Below the pieces are notes generated by a model. That model worked only from the letters and a program-made list of their open reading frames with translations. It was not told where the DNA came from and searched no databases. From Sclerurus mexicanus (taxonomy: Eukaryota > Chordata > Aves > Passeriformes > Furnariidae), in assembly GCA_013396755.1 (NCBI GenBank), contig VWZF01005760.1, forward strand, positions 1-64,000: DNA of 64,000 nt, read 5' to 3'. Made by a program: the position numbers and the translations under genes. Shown piece after piece: positions 1 through 12,120 of the stretch. Position 1 is the first letter of the stretch; every line of letters starts with the position of its first letter.

Positions 1-3000
1 TGTATATGTATATGTATATAATGCCCAGCCTTTCCAAATGCATCAGAAATAAACTCATTTCTAATCAATAAAGATTCACCTATCATTTGGGAGCTGTGAC
101 TAGTTCTATATAGGGAGTAACAAATTTAAATGGCATAGGATAAAATGGCAGAAGTTGTTTATGCATTCCAACTTTGCAGCCTTACAACTCTGAAGATGAA
201 CAGAACTAGGTTCAATGTTAGGCAATGGTTTTATTTTATTGTGAAGTGTGCTCATGTATCATGAGAAGAGAAGAGAAGAGAAGAGAAGAGAAGAGAAGAG
301 AAGAGAAGAGAAGAGAAGAGAAGAGAAGAGAAGAGAAGAGAAGAGAAGAGAAGAGATGAAGTTAAACCTCTCTGAATTTCTGCAGTGGTTTTAAAAGGAT
401 AGAATTGTGGGATGCATTAGTACCACAAAGTCTCTTCTCCTTCCTGATTTTGTAAGATTTGAAGTGATTAATAAGGAATGGTAAAACTTAATAAAAACAG
501 AGTTTGGGGTTTTTGGTTTGGTTTTTGTGTGCTGTTTGTTTTTGCAGTAAAATGCAAAGCAAAATGCTTCCTTAAGGAAAGCAAGATGGTTAATGATGCA
601 ACAGTAAATGCTGCAGATACAGCTTGGCATACTTTCTGTACTGGAAGTCACGTTGGGCTTGTACTAGGCCTTAGGCTGGCTTTTTAAGTGCAGCTATACT
701 TCACCCATGGGCTTGAGTGGAAGTTCAGTTTACTTAGGAATTTAACCAACTTTATTCCAAAATAAAGTTTTCCACAGGGGGAAAAAAAAAACCTTTAAAA
801 CTTCTTAGTTCTTACTATTACCCCCAAACTTACTTTAAAGGTGTCTTTTGATAAGAAAAACTAATCCATTAATCTGAATGACAATTGTTACTGTTCTCAA
901 AAGGAAACCACTTAAAGAATCTGGTTGTTCTTATGGAAAAGTTTAAAACTATTATACTTCAAATTAAATTTGAAAGTATTGCATATTGAGTTGCCTTTTT
1001 CTTTTCTCCCATCGATTTTAATTACTAGTACATTTGCATGAAAATAGGATCTTTATTTCTTGAAAGCTCATCAGCTCCTGCTGCTCATTCTTCATTGAAG
1101 ATATCACATGCAAAGGGTTAGATATTCAGGTGAAGTAGCAGCAAGAGCAGATGTGCTTAGAAGAAAGACATTTTTTTAATGCAAATACTAATTCTAATAA
1201 CACAGAAGAGGATAAAAAGTGAAAATACATGCTCTGAAAGCAAAAATTCCAATATCTCTTCCAGGATATATAGATGTTCCTCAAAAAAAAAAAAAAGGAA
1301 TTTTGAATTTAAAAACTGAATACTGAACATGAAAATACAAGATGAAACCCTAAGGACTTACTAGATCATTGTTTACTCCAATAATTACCCTAATTTGATA
1401 CTTATGCCCTTACTGTTCAAGAAAGAAACACAAGTTCCAGGCAGTCAGGTTCATTTAGACCCTCAAAATAAGACTTTCCCTTACAAAAGTTTCTGATTTT
1501 TGATGCTCCTTTCTGAAAAAAATTATTGATTTTTACCTTAAGAGAGGCCTTCATATAGTAAAACCCCACCAGTCAAATGCTTATGTGAAGAAACCATGAG
1601 AAGCCAATACTGAATGAACATGAACTATGAACTAATTATTGGCTCTTCCATGTGCAGATCCAGTTGTAATGCAGCATCGAGGGAGTTTGCTCCACCACGT
1701 GTCTGTGCTTTCAAAGAGCACTGGAGGTATTTAACACCACAAAAGGACCCTGCTTCTATTTCTCCATAATGTAGCTTGATTCCAGCTACCAACAAAATTG
1801 AGTATGTGAAAATCATAAGAGTCTGAGCTGTATTCAAAGTATTGGAAAAACCATCAAAGACTTACACACTTTAAAGTGCTTTAAGTGCTTTAAAAGTGCT
1901 ATTGTGCTCTACCAAATTTTATTGAATATTAACCCATTTTCAGATAGCTCTGCCTATTGAGGTAATCAATGTGGCATTTATGTTTGATAATCATTGCAAC
2001 TGCCTGCAGGCTATATGGGAAGCATCCTGAAGTTCCTCACACTCCGGGCACCAGACTGGTCATGACAGCACAGAAGTTGTAATTCCAAAACTGTGCACAA
2101 AAATTTGGCTGTGTAAATGTTTTGAAATAACAGAAGAACGATTGCGATGATCAGATCCCCCGTCTGTGTAACCTATAGGCACTACTGTCTCTCTGATGAA
2201 AGGGGGCACCACTGGGTTGGGAAGGGAAGGGCTGGGTTTATAACGTGAGCCCTACTAAGAAAAGTACAGCTCTGTCAAAGCTTCAGAAAGAGTATTTGCT
2301 CTCATTTCTTCTGGTACAGAAAATGTCACAGAGCCGGAGGGAAGGTCCAGAGAGTGTTTCACCTGCAGCCAGGAAATATTGACAGTGCACTCATCTACTC
2401 AGATTCAAATCTACAAAACAAATGAATTGCTACTAATAAAAACAAAGCACAGAGTCCCTTTTACATTGTTTTATCCTGTTTAAAAGGCAAACATTTGCAC
2501 ACTGCAAGCCTCAAATGGATAAATGCTACCATGAGAACTTATAAGCCATCTGCTAGCTTCCTAATGAAGCCAGTAACTATTATTGTTTACAGTTGAACAC
2601 CGGGGGTCATGTGTATTTGCTGTAATGAAAGAATCAATGCATCACTGCAGATGCTAAAAGAGAACTTTTTTTTTTTCCAGACGGCTAATTATAAATACAA
2701 TAAAATAGCAAATTAAAAAAAAAAAAAAAACCTGTTCATTTCCATGGAGAAATAGTGCTTGGCACAACAAATACAAAATGCAGCACCGCTCTGTTTTTAT
2801 TAGTAGTCTCCACTTGACAGGCTCAGCTTACAGAAACAAAATCACAAAAAGTTACTCTTCAATACTTAAAAAATAGCCGATCACCAAGGGGTGCTTAGCC
2901 CCTAATTCTCTAACCTTTACAAACCTCCTACATTATTTAATCGTATCTGAATGTAGTGATGAAGTGTGCATTAGCAGATATCTCTCTGTTGCTGTTTCAG

Positions 3001-3794
3001 TCTGTATTTCTTGCTTGAAGAAGACACCATGATATATTAAAACTTTGTTCAGTTGAGCCATTAAAAATGTCCTGTTTCTCAAATTTTTTAAATGTTTGTT
3101 GAAAAGAAACTGATACCTAGCAGTAATACAATTGATTTCTGGCTTATGATTTCATTGCCCAAACAAAAATACACTTACAAAAATTGACTAATATTAATTC
3201 CAAACATTTAGCAAAACCCAAAAAATGATAAACAACTGGACTTTCGTACATTATGGAATCCTCAATTTCACTGACAATACGCCACTAATTTTGAAATCTT
3301 TTTAATGGCCTTTATTTGCTGTAAAAAAGGTATCATAATTTCAGGAAAGTTCCTAAAGCCTGTAAATCAAGAGAACTTACTTGACTTTCTGAGTCAAAAC
3401 CCTGCAAATGACTCCCCATTGCCTTGTGATACCATCAGGGCCATGGCACAGCCTTCATGCAGCTTGCACTTTCCTCATGCTACCTGCGACATACACAGAG
3501 CTACGTATCTATCATATGGCTAAAATGCTGTCTAATATAGTGGTTAGATAGGTTGCAGTAAACAGGAAAGCTGTATTATTGTACGCCACAAATCAGTAAA
3601 GCCATAGGAAAGAAAGGGAGCAAACAATATTCCTCTTGTACCATAATAAATACCTGTAGCAGGTTGTACTTGAGGCAGAAATAAAGGAAACTGTTCACAG
3701 GAGAATACTGCTCCTTTTTAAATTTTGTCTTTTTATTGTGGTGATGGCCAGGGAAAACTAACACTAGGGAGACCAGAGTGGGCAGAGTTCACTA
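1..3794. other. Upstream intergenic DNA, no gene recognised
   Basis: This stretch is AT-rich, with scattered A-runs and short chance frames that show no recognisable protein similarity. It contains the pentanucleotide microsatellite listed separately and, around 2390-2720, a block that looks less repetitive and richer in homeobox, SOX and forkhead-like words. Its position more than 15 kb before the CpG island suggests DNA upstream of WWC2. Confidence 0.6.
263..356. repeat. (GAAGA)n pentanucleotide microsatellite
   Basis: An almost uninterrupted purine-only tandem repeat of the 5-base unit AGAGA/GAAGA runs for about 94 bp, roughly 19 units. It ends where the pattern changes to gatgaag. The purity suggests recent or ongoing length change. 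Confidence 0.97.
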
Positions 3795-4190
3795 GTGAGG
3801 TCAGAGAGCCCCGAGGAGCACCCCTATATAGATAGACCCATGAAGTCTAATGCTTGGGTACCCTGCTGCACCCTGACACTGAGGATTCTGCATGTCACCC
3901 ATTCCCTGCTCCAGGCCTCACATGCCTGCCTTGTCGGATGTGACCGACCCTGTGAGGTGCACGGCTGGGAGCCCCAAGGACATTTCCCACTGCAACCCTT
4001 TGCTGCAGTCCCCTCCTTGTCTGATGGTCACACACCTGTGGCCAGCACAGTGTTGTATGAACTGCCGCACGTGTTTCTGAGGTATGCACATACCATGAGC
4101 AGGTGGCCTGAGATGCTGAGTTAAGAGAAGATGGAGGGGCCTGCTTAGTATCCAAAGCTTTGCTTTGTTTTGTTGTGGCAGAACCTGCCA
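3795..4190. other. GC-richer unrecognised block before the ERV
   Basis: Base composition rises clearly above the AT-rich surroundings between about 3.79 and 4.19 kb. Frames are open on both strands here (98 to 109 codons), but neither resembles a family I know. The block ends about 55 bp before the 5' LTR. It could be an older repeat fragment, part of another LTR, or a regulatory island. I cannot tell which from the sequence alone. Confidence 0.35.
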
Positions 4191-4245
4191 AAGAAAATCA
4201 GCAAAAAGAGCTGAGTGAGGTACAGAAGAGGATAAAGAGAATAAT

Positions 4246-4790
4246 TGTCCTGTTTTCAGCTGGGATAGTTAATTTGCTACCTAGTATCTGGTATGGTGCT
4301 GTATTTTGGGTTGAGGATGAAAATAATGTTGATAACACATTGATGTTTTAGTTGCTGCTAAGCAGTGTTTACACTAAGCCATGGAATTTTCAGCTTCTCA
4401 TCCCACTCCACCACTGAGCAGGCTGGAGAGGCACAAAAAGCAGGGAGGGGACACAGCTGGGAGAGCTGACTCAAACTAGCCAAAGGGATATGGCATCATG
4501 CTCAGTATATAAACTAGGGGGAAAGCTGAACAGGGACCACTGTTCCAGAACTGGCTGCACATCCATCAGGATGAGATGAGCAATTGCATTGTTCATCACT
4601 TGTTTTGTAGATTATTATATCATCATAATAATTATTATTTTCCCTCCCTTTCTGCCCTATTAAACTGTCCTTATTTCAACTTATGAATTTAGGTTTTTTC
4701 CCCTCAGTTCTCTCTCCTGTTCCAGTGCCAGGGGGTTGGTAAGTGAACATCTGTGTGGTGTTTGGCTGCCTGCTGGGTTAGACCATGACA
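4246..4790 (+). repeat. 5' LTR of the ERV
   Basis: This 545-bp LTR begins tgtcctg and ends ccatgaca, giving the usual TG...CA termini. A TATA box (tatataaa) lies at 4506-4513 and an ATTAAA poly(A) signal at 4659-4664, so U3, R and U5 are in the expected order for plus-strand transcription. It shares about 300 bp of its 3' part with the second LTR. The two copies differ by many substitutions and by indels in the T-rich tract before the poly(A) signal. Confidence 0.88.
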
Positions 4791-4797
4791 TTCCATT

Positions 4798-4815
4798 TGG
4801 TGCCCAACACAGGTC
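4798..4815 (+). other. ERV primer-binding site, tRNA-Lys-like
   Basis: The words tggtgcccaacacagg start seven bases after the 5' LTR. They match the classic tRNA-Lys(1,2) primer-binding site at about 13 of 18 positions, with differences that are mostly transition-type decay. The 7-base spacer is longer than the 0 to 3 bases usual for retroviruses, but it may be normal for this avian family. Confidence 0.65.
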
Positions 4816-5336
4816 ACAAAGGGTTGAGATAATGACAGATCTGAACAAAGTGTGTTGAAACAAATTTGTTATAAGCATTTATGAAATTGTTTAATAGTTG
4901 CTGGTCACAATGTTGACTTATTTCCTCTCAGAGCTGTTTCACTTGTTCTCAGGGTTGTGTTATGTAACACTTTATTTGCTGTGTATGTTCCCTGTTGTGC
5001 TGTTTATGACCTCGGGGGGCTGGATTAAGGGTATCATTTTGTTGTACTTTGTAACATTGTCTTATGATATGATAAAATTACTGGCCATGAGACTAATCTG
5101 GTATTTGTATTCAGCATTGCCGTCATCTCAGTACTCTGGGAGCCATCTCTCAGAAACTATTAATTATTAATAATTAGACTCTATACCTTTTCTCCTCAGA
5201 AAGCCAATCTATGGAGAACGCAAGGCACACTCTCCCCTGCTCCTCTACCTTCCCTTTCTCCTTTAACTTCTTCTCCTCCAGGCTAGTTACAACAGCTCTT
5301 GAAAACTGAGAATATCCTTGGGATGCTCAAACCAGC

Positions 5337-6828
5337 ATGTTCCTGTTGATATGTCTCCTACTCCTGAATGTGTTTCATGTGTTGTTTAAACAACCATTTA
5401 AGAATACCACCCAGAGCTTTACCCCAAGGCTGGATAGTTATGAGTTGCAGGGTGTGGGCGATAGCATGAGCAAGTACACAGGACAGTGGGAACCTCCAAG
5501 GTTTCAGAACTTCACTTCCGAACAAGTGGAGAATCCTGAAAAATTAGTAAAATATTTGGAAAAAGTATGCCATCACCCTGGCCATTCCAGAGAGACATAA
5601 ATCACTGCAATGTGCTGGGGCCTGGCCCAGGCCAACCAGGCCCTGTTCAACACCACTCAGTACTGTCAGGGGGAAAAGAAAGTGTCTGGATCTGATGAGA
5701 AAGCAACAGGTATTGCAGCCACTCCAAGCCCCACAACAGGCAACACAGCTGCTCCAACTACAGTAACTGGCACTGCAGCTAATCCAACCTCTGTGACAGG
5801 CACTGCAGCTGAACCAGAGAACCAACCCATGCCAGTATCACTTGCCCAATACACAAGAAGAAATGTTGGAAGCAAAAGTCAACTCAACTAAAGTAAAGGA
5901 AGAAACTCTTCCCTTACTAAGGAAATAAGTACACCAGGCAGACTACTCCAAAGCAGGGCCATCAGGAGAACAGGAGAAAGAAGAGGCAGAACTCACAACA
6001 TGGGTGATAACCCATTCCTGAGCGGGCATCCAGATATGCATATCATCAAAAAAGATTTCAGCCATCATTCAGGTGGGCACATTGTCACCTGACAACTCTG
6101 CTGCTGGGATAATGGGGCAAGTAGCTTGGAATTAGAGGGTAGGAAAGCCAAACAGCTTGGGTCCTTTTCTAGGGAAGAGGACATCGACAATTCAATAGGA
6201 AAATGGGCACAAGTCCTCAGCCTCTGGTGGTCACACTTATCAGGTCTTAGGGAAAGGGAAATGTTCAAGGAAAATGTTATATGTCATCCAGGCAAATGGA
6301 GAAACTTATCCAGTACCTGAGAGCATTAGCCATGATGGAAGTGATGCACGATGACCTGAATAATGAGCAGTTTTCCGAAGATAGAGATGAAGTCAAGTGC
6401 ACATGACCCATATAGAGGATGCTTATACAGAGCACAACATGTTCATATGCCAACTCAGTAATGTTGTCAGTAATGACCTAGAAAGACAAGAGAGGGACAA
6501 ACAAAGGGTGAATTGGCTGGCCAACTTCAGCAATATGAAGAAAGTATCTCTGGCTCATTATGGGCCTATCTCTCGACTGTGGAGAAACTGTCTGAGAAAC
6601 TGTCACTGGAGTTCCAGCAATTCAGAGAAGGTATGTTCTGCTCCCTACCTGTGTGGAACAGTATCTCAGCTATTAGGACTAAGCACTCCTCTGCTCAAGG
6701 GAGAGGGTATTGTGGGTACACACCATAGGTCACCCTGTGGTTTTATCTGTGTGAACATGGAGTGGACATGAGGAAGTGGGATGAAAAATCAACTTCAACC
6801 CTAGAGGGACAGGTCTGTGAGTTGTAAG
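5337..6828 (+). pseudogene. Decayed ERV gag region
   Basis: One reading frame dominates (frame of 5337, 5610, 6126 and 6513). It is cut by stops, including one at 5598-5600 between two otherwise contiguous open segments and a TAG at 6726-6728. The first segment starts with a hydrophobic stretch of about 20 residues. A Thr/Ala-rich repetitive stretch follows near 5705-5815. The 6.5-6.6 kb part reads as a charged, helical, coiled-coil-like segment. Between about 6397 and 6510 the more gag-like reading is in another frame, so a frameshift is likely. The frame runs on past 6729 until it meets LTR sequence near 6829. It cannot make an intact protein. The gag assignment rests on position and general resemblance to avian ERV gag. 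Confidence 0.65.
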
Positions 6829-7142
6829 AATGCTCAATATATAAACTAGAGGGAAAGCTGGCCAGAGGCCACTGCTCAGGAACTGGCTGGGCATCCGTCA
6901 GCAGGTGGTGAGCAATTGCATTGTACATCATTTGTTTTGTATATTCCAATTCTTCTCCTTCTTCTTCTTCTTCTTTTATTATTATTAGTATTCCTTTCTT
7001 TTCTGTGCTATTAAACTGTCTTTATCTCAAACAATGAAGTTTACTTTTTTTTTCTCCCAGTTCTCTTCCTATCCCAGTGGCAGGGTGGCAGTGAGCAAAG
7101 AGCTGTGTGGTGTTCAGCTGCCCACCAGGGTAAACCATGACA
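6829..7142 (+). repeat. 3' LTR of the ERV, 5'-truncated
   Basis: Homology to the 5' LTR begins a few bases before its TATA box (here 6838-6845) and continues through the ATTAAA signal (7010-7015) to the terminal ccatgaca. The first roughly 250 bp of the LTR are missing. A (TTC)n/(TTA)n run at about 6953-6990 is a local expansion not seen in the same form in the other copy. Confidence 0.85.
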
Positions 7143-8116
7143 ATAGTTTAGTTATTTACTCAGACAATGCTTTCATCTTTGTGGACTTAAGTAAATAATT
7201 TATATGCCTTAATTCTCTGTTTCATAACATGTCTGAAATAATACTTTCTTCCTCAAACCATAGGCAAGTGCATATGAATATATTTGCTTCCCCAAATTAC
7301 TGGGGAGTTAGTTGCAAGAATTAGTTAATGTTTGCATAGTGTTTTGAAGGCAGAAGGCACTCTATTAGTGCTAATTACTAAATCAAATGTTTATCTGACT
7401 TTATTACAAAGCTACTAATAACATGAGTTACATAGCTGTTGCAGGTTGGAAAAAGCACTTTTACTGTCTAAAAGATATAAAGGTTTTAATTAGCAAATGT
7501 TTTGAAAGCACTTTGCTGGGGAGAAAAATGCTAACTGTTAATACAGGTTTTCCCTAATGAAAATGGCTACAAAATATTAACTCCTGGATGCTACTGTAAC
7601 TTCTGCATATATTACCTAAAGTTTTGTCCCATGGCAACAACATTTTTATTTGAAGCACAATTTTTGTAATATTGATGAAAAAAATTGTGCTTATGTTTGT
7701 CAAATAAATGTTTAGATGCAGCAAGAGATTAAAGGTATCATTCTTAGGAGAGAATAGCAAAACCTAATGTATTGTCAAATTATACATATATACACATACT
7801 ATATTTTGCTATTCAACTTTAAATCATATTTTGCTAGGTTTCCAAGCTTCTGCTGATTTACAAGGCTCAGACCTTCCAAATGCTGTACTCTACTTGCTTA
7901 TTTATCTACACATGATCTTAAAATGTACGCATGCAAACACATTTGAAACTTTTATATGTAGGGAGTTAGGCAGTTAGAAAGACTGAATCCTGAAAGTGCC
8001 TCAAGCCTTCTGAAACACTGCAGATCTCTAGCTTTGCATAGTTTGATCCTGCCAGAAGAAACTTTGCTCGCCTGTTTGTGTCACTTGGTTTCCCCTCTGG
8101 ATGTAAAAATATAAAC

Positions 8117-8161
<45 letters not shown>

Positions 8162-11100
8162 TATTGTTATATATATATAAATAAGAACATGTTGATTTAT
8201 TGAGTATATCAATTAATGTATTAACATGACTGATTCTGATTCATCCCCTTCCTACCTGCATTTTAGACATAAACTTGCTTTCAGAGCCTTCCAAAGTGTT
8301 AATAATAGTAGTAGTTCAAAATTATCAGATGATAATCAGTATTTCTCAAGTGCCTAGGCTAGCAGTTTGAAAAGAAGTTTGAAAGTAGATCATAGTATGT
8401 TTAGCACCTGTTGTAATGTCTGTCTTTAGCTGTAGAAAATAAGAAACCTTGAGCCACAAGAAAAGTCCCATTAGTCTCCTTTGCTGAGAGAGGAGAAGCG
8501 TGCCAGCATCGTCCCTACTTAAAGCTGGGCTGATGGTAGGAGAATGAGGATGCAGTCAGTCAGGCCTGCTCAGTGAAGCAGTGCAGCCTGGCTGCTGAGG
8601 CAGAAGCTGCCCATCTCCACAGTCCACAAGATAAAATACCTCCTGCTGTCTCTAGTGCTCCCATCAGGAAGGAGAGGTCCAGGTGTTGCTCCTACAGGAG
8701 CCAAAGGGTCTGCTGCTTTCCAGTGTCACAGACGGGTGGCTCCAAAAGGTCCCTCCCAAACAGCCCTGGGGGAGGCAGTAGCATGTGTTCATTAATTTGA
8801 GCTATAAATCACAACTTCATATGGCAGGAAAATGTCCAGAATATGCTTCAGTAAAGGTTATGTCCATTTCTGTGCTCTTACTATAGCTCTTCAGGCAGAT
8901 GTGGAGTCAGAGCAGCAGCAGGAGCGCTAAACCTTTATCACCACATTGATTTGTCAAGCTGCCCCTCAAGGAAAGATGACTGAGATTTTTTGGAAAGGAG
9001 GCAGGGTTTAGGCCTGGAGACATGGAGGACTGTCTTGGAATAGACTGGAAATGAAAAGTATTCAGTAGACTTGTCAAAATGTTAAAGGGGCCCTTAGCAA
9101 AGGAAACTCCAGACTACTGACTTTCTCTAACCCCAGGGGGTTTTGAGTGTGCTTTCTCAGGTTGCAAATTCACTTTATAAAACTAAAGTTATTACATCTT
9201 TACAAAATAACTCCAGACTAACTAATAAACAGTCCAAATAATTTTGTGGTTAGTCAAAAATTACATATTGTGAAATAAGGTGTCAATGACATAAAGCAGG
9301 AACAATAGGGCTGAAGTAAGGTCTTAATGGTATTTTTGTTGTTATCATTATAACTATTAGCCCTTATTTTTAAAAAATTATAGAAAATTGTGTGGCCTTT
9401 TTGGAAAAAGTTTAAGGAATTTAATATTAATGGATGGTATTAAGATTATACTAAAAATTTGTGAAAAAATAAAAATAATCCCTTTTAAAAATGTTTAATG
9501 CAATATTAATTAAATCAAAATGGACTCTGGGTAAAATAAAGGTATAAATAAAACCTTGTTTGAAAAACCTCAAAATGTATGTCAGCTTCCACAGAATAAT
9601 TCTGATTACATCAGAGCTCAAAAAGACAGGTCTACATTGAGTCCTGTATTTTGACTTTGTGTAGTTTAGCTTTTCACATTCTGATTTCACAAGTGGTATT
9701 AATCCATTTATGGATGACAACAACAGAATTAGACATAATGCAGAAAAAAAATCAGACATGCCAAGAAATACTTCTCTCTTGTAGATGGGGAAAAGGCGCA
9801 TTAAGTGTTAATAGGTGATGGTAATAAAATACTTTCTGTTCTAATAGTAAATTGTGAAAAAATGGCTGATGGCACTGAGACGGGCATTAGAGCTTTGGAA
9901 TACAATTCCAAAAGTAAACGATATGGGTTTAAATGGGAAAAATAAAAAATCATGTTATCCGGGAAAGAAGTATGTAGGTTATCAGTAGAGAAGGGTGGTC
10001 TTAGTCCTGGGAATCCCTCTCAGAAGAAGGGCTTCAGTCACAGTAGCAATCCTTGGACACAAGTCCCAGTGAGGTGCTGTAACAGGAGTTAATCCAATCT
10101 ATGGCAAAAAAAAAACGTGGAAACTGTAGCAGAGGTATTTGGCACTAATGTGACTATTGATGGAGAGTTAGTTCTGATATTTCAAATAGAAGAAATATTT
10201 CCTTTAATTGGATTGGAGTCAGATGAGAGAAATGAAATTAAGTGACTGGGAAGTGAGCTTTACAGTGAAAACTTAAGAAAGAGGAGATTAAGAAGCTATT
10301 TGATCATATTAGGTACAGTTGCAAAACAGAAATATTAATTTCTGCTTGTTCAAGATGAGATTTAAACGCATCTGATAAAATACGAGCGTGAAGAATTCTG
10401 ACATGGAAATGCTATAGTTGTGTTTAATTCTGATATATAAAGCACTAAAATGAAAATCTAGTATCTGAAGAGGATGCAAAAATCCCCTGCTTGACTTGCT
10501 TGCTTCAATGAAAAATTCAACAGTTACTAACATTCAGCTCTTTGAGTTTCCTGAAATCATTGGAAGGCAATCCTAAAACTTTTCTATTTGGTTTGGTATT
10601 CCATTATCCTTGCTTAGTTTAGCAATGTAGTTTTCTTCCTACTTGCTATGGGTTTGCTTTCAAGAAAATCTGCTCCCAGAACAATTTGCTTATACAGGCA
10701 CACATTAAAACTATGGAAAGCCTAATTACACATTGAGACAGTATTACAGTTCAGAAATCATGTGCAACTATCCATGTAGATTATATCCCAGTGTTGGTCA
10801 GGAAAAGCAAGGCTTTGCAGATATTAAGATACCCTGTCACACCCTGGAATTGACACTGTTTGCCCTATACCCAGGCTGAATGCCATTTGGAATATGGGAT
10901 CAGGTTAAGAATTTAAATCATTGGACTAACAGGACTTCACTCGGTGCTTCAAAAGTATGAACTGTTGGATACAGCAGCAGAGAAAACAAAGTTTTGACAT
11001 GCTCATTATGCTTTGCCTTTCGTTCATCATAGTTTGCTTTTGGTTTTGGTTGGGTTTTGTTTTTTTGTGGGTTTTGATATTTTTTTCTATTTCTTAATTT

Positions 11101-11988
11101 TCTGCAGGTCCTTCAGTTCACTATTTGACATGGTTTCAAAAAATATGACATGACAAGACATCATAATTATTCTGTCATGATGGTTTGGTATATTTAAACA
11201 TACAAATCCTCTGTAAAGAAAAAGCAAAAGGTTATGAAAAAGAATTTTAGCTCTGCAGTCTGTTTGGGTTTCTTTTTTTTATTTTACTTTGATTTGGAAA
11301 TGTCATGGTTCACTGCAATCTCACCAGAGTGAGTTTAATGGATTAGAATATATTATTGAAATGAGACTACTGGGGAAGTATATTCCACAGATGTGGAATA
11401 CTGTGAGATTAAACTCCACTGCATTACAAGGCAGTGTACCACTGTTTCTTCTTTCTTGCCTTACAGAATAAAGGGCAGGAGTACCACTACAAATTCACGA
11501 CAGCAGAAAAGTTTTTTCTATTTTTAGCTTTTCTTCATTAATGTTGATACACCAAAAAAAGATCTCCTAAATACAGAAAAGCATTACTCTTTCATATGGC
11601 ATTGCAGATACAAAATGTGCATATATGTGCTTTTGAGGGGTTTTTTTAGTGTTCTTTTTTGTGATTTTTTTTTCCTAAAACATGATTTCCTTCAAGGATT
11701 TATTTGATTCAAGAAAATTTATTTTCCTAAACAGCTCATTATCTTCTTCTCCCCTGCCCCAGGGTATTTCTTTGCCTCCTCTTCCCAAAACAAAACAAAA
11801 GCTTGTGTTAGCTTGCTCATGATCTATGAAAACCATCTAAAACCTTAAAAATCTGTAATTGGACAGATCTTTGCTTTCTCTTAACAGCCTCTCAGCACCT
11901 GTGGTTAGTGATGGTACCTGTAACTTGAGAACAGGCACACTGGTTGCAGAGGTGTCAACAGCCCTCAACCTCCAGGTGCTACTTTTTA
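7143..11988. other. Intergenic DNA, no gene recognised
   Basis: The stretch is AT-rich with poly-T and poly-A tracts and a (TA)n microsatellite. A slightly GC-richer patch at about 8550-8800 has a 75-codon open frame without recognisable similarity. A cluster of inverted repeats lies at 11311-11436. I see no exon or RNA gene. Confidence 0.6.
8119..8182. repeat. (TA)n microsatellite
   Basis: A nearly pure TA dinucleotide run of about 34 bp follows gtgt. It continues, after a short interruption at about 8155-8169, as a second TA run to about 8180. The sequence is self-complementary and could extrude a hairpin. Confidence 0.95.
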
Positions 11989-12120
11989 GAGTCACAGAAT
12001 ATCCTCTGTTGGAAGGGACCCACAGGGATCACCACGTCCAGCTCCTGGCACTGCACAGGACAACCCCAAGAATCACACCATGTGTCTGAGCGCATTGTTC
12101 AAATGCTTCTTGAACTCTGT
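11989..12120 (-). mobile_element. CR1 LINE 3' tail (CR1-X-like), minus orientation
   Basis: Read on the minus strand, the fragment gives the familiar CR1 3' untranslated tail. It contains agagttcaagaagcatttg, then an ...aggagctggac... segment, then gtgggtcccttccaac, and it ends near attctgtgactc. It is truncated at its 5' side, as nearly all CR1 copies are. The tail closely resembles the tail of the SINE at 48.8 kb. Confidence 0.9.

Larger units (their letters stand above)
4246..7142 (+). mobile_element. Internally deleted endogenous retrovirus
   Basis: The provirus remnant lies on the plus strand. It has a full 5' LTR (4246-4790), a primer-binding site (4798-4815), a leader, a decayed gag (about 5337-6828) and a 5'-truncated 3' LTR (about 6829-7142). 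The two LTRs share a TATA box, an ATTAAA poly(A) signal, the same U5 and the same ...ccatgaca end. Flanking pentamers ataat (4241-4245) and atagt (7143-7147) may be a decayed 5-bp target-site duplication. Pol and any env are absent. The LTR resembles an abundant avian ERV LTR family I know from songbird genomes, but the class is uncertain. The copy is old and non-functional. Confidence 0.9.

Noticed and set aside
3795..4124. 109-codon plus-strand frame as a possible exon
   Set aside because: An overlapping 98-codon minus-strand frame is also open, no family resemblance is seen, and no good splice sites flank it.
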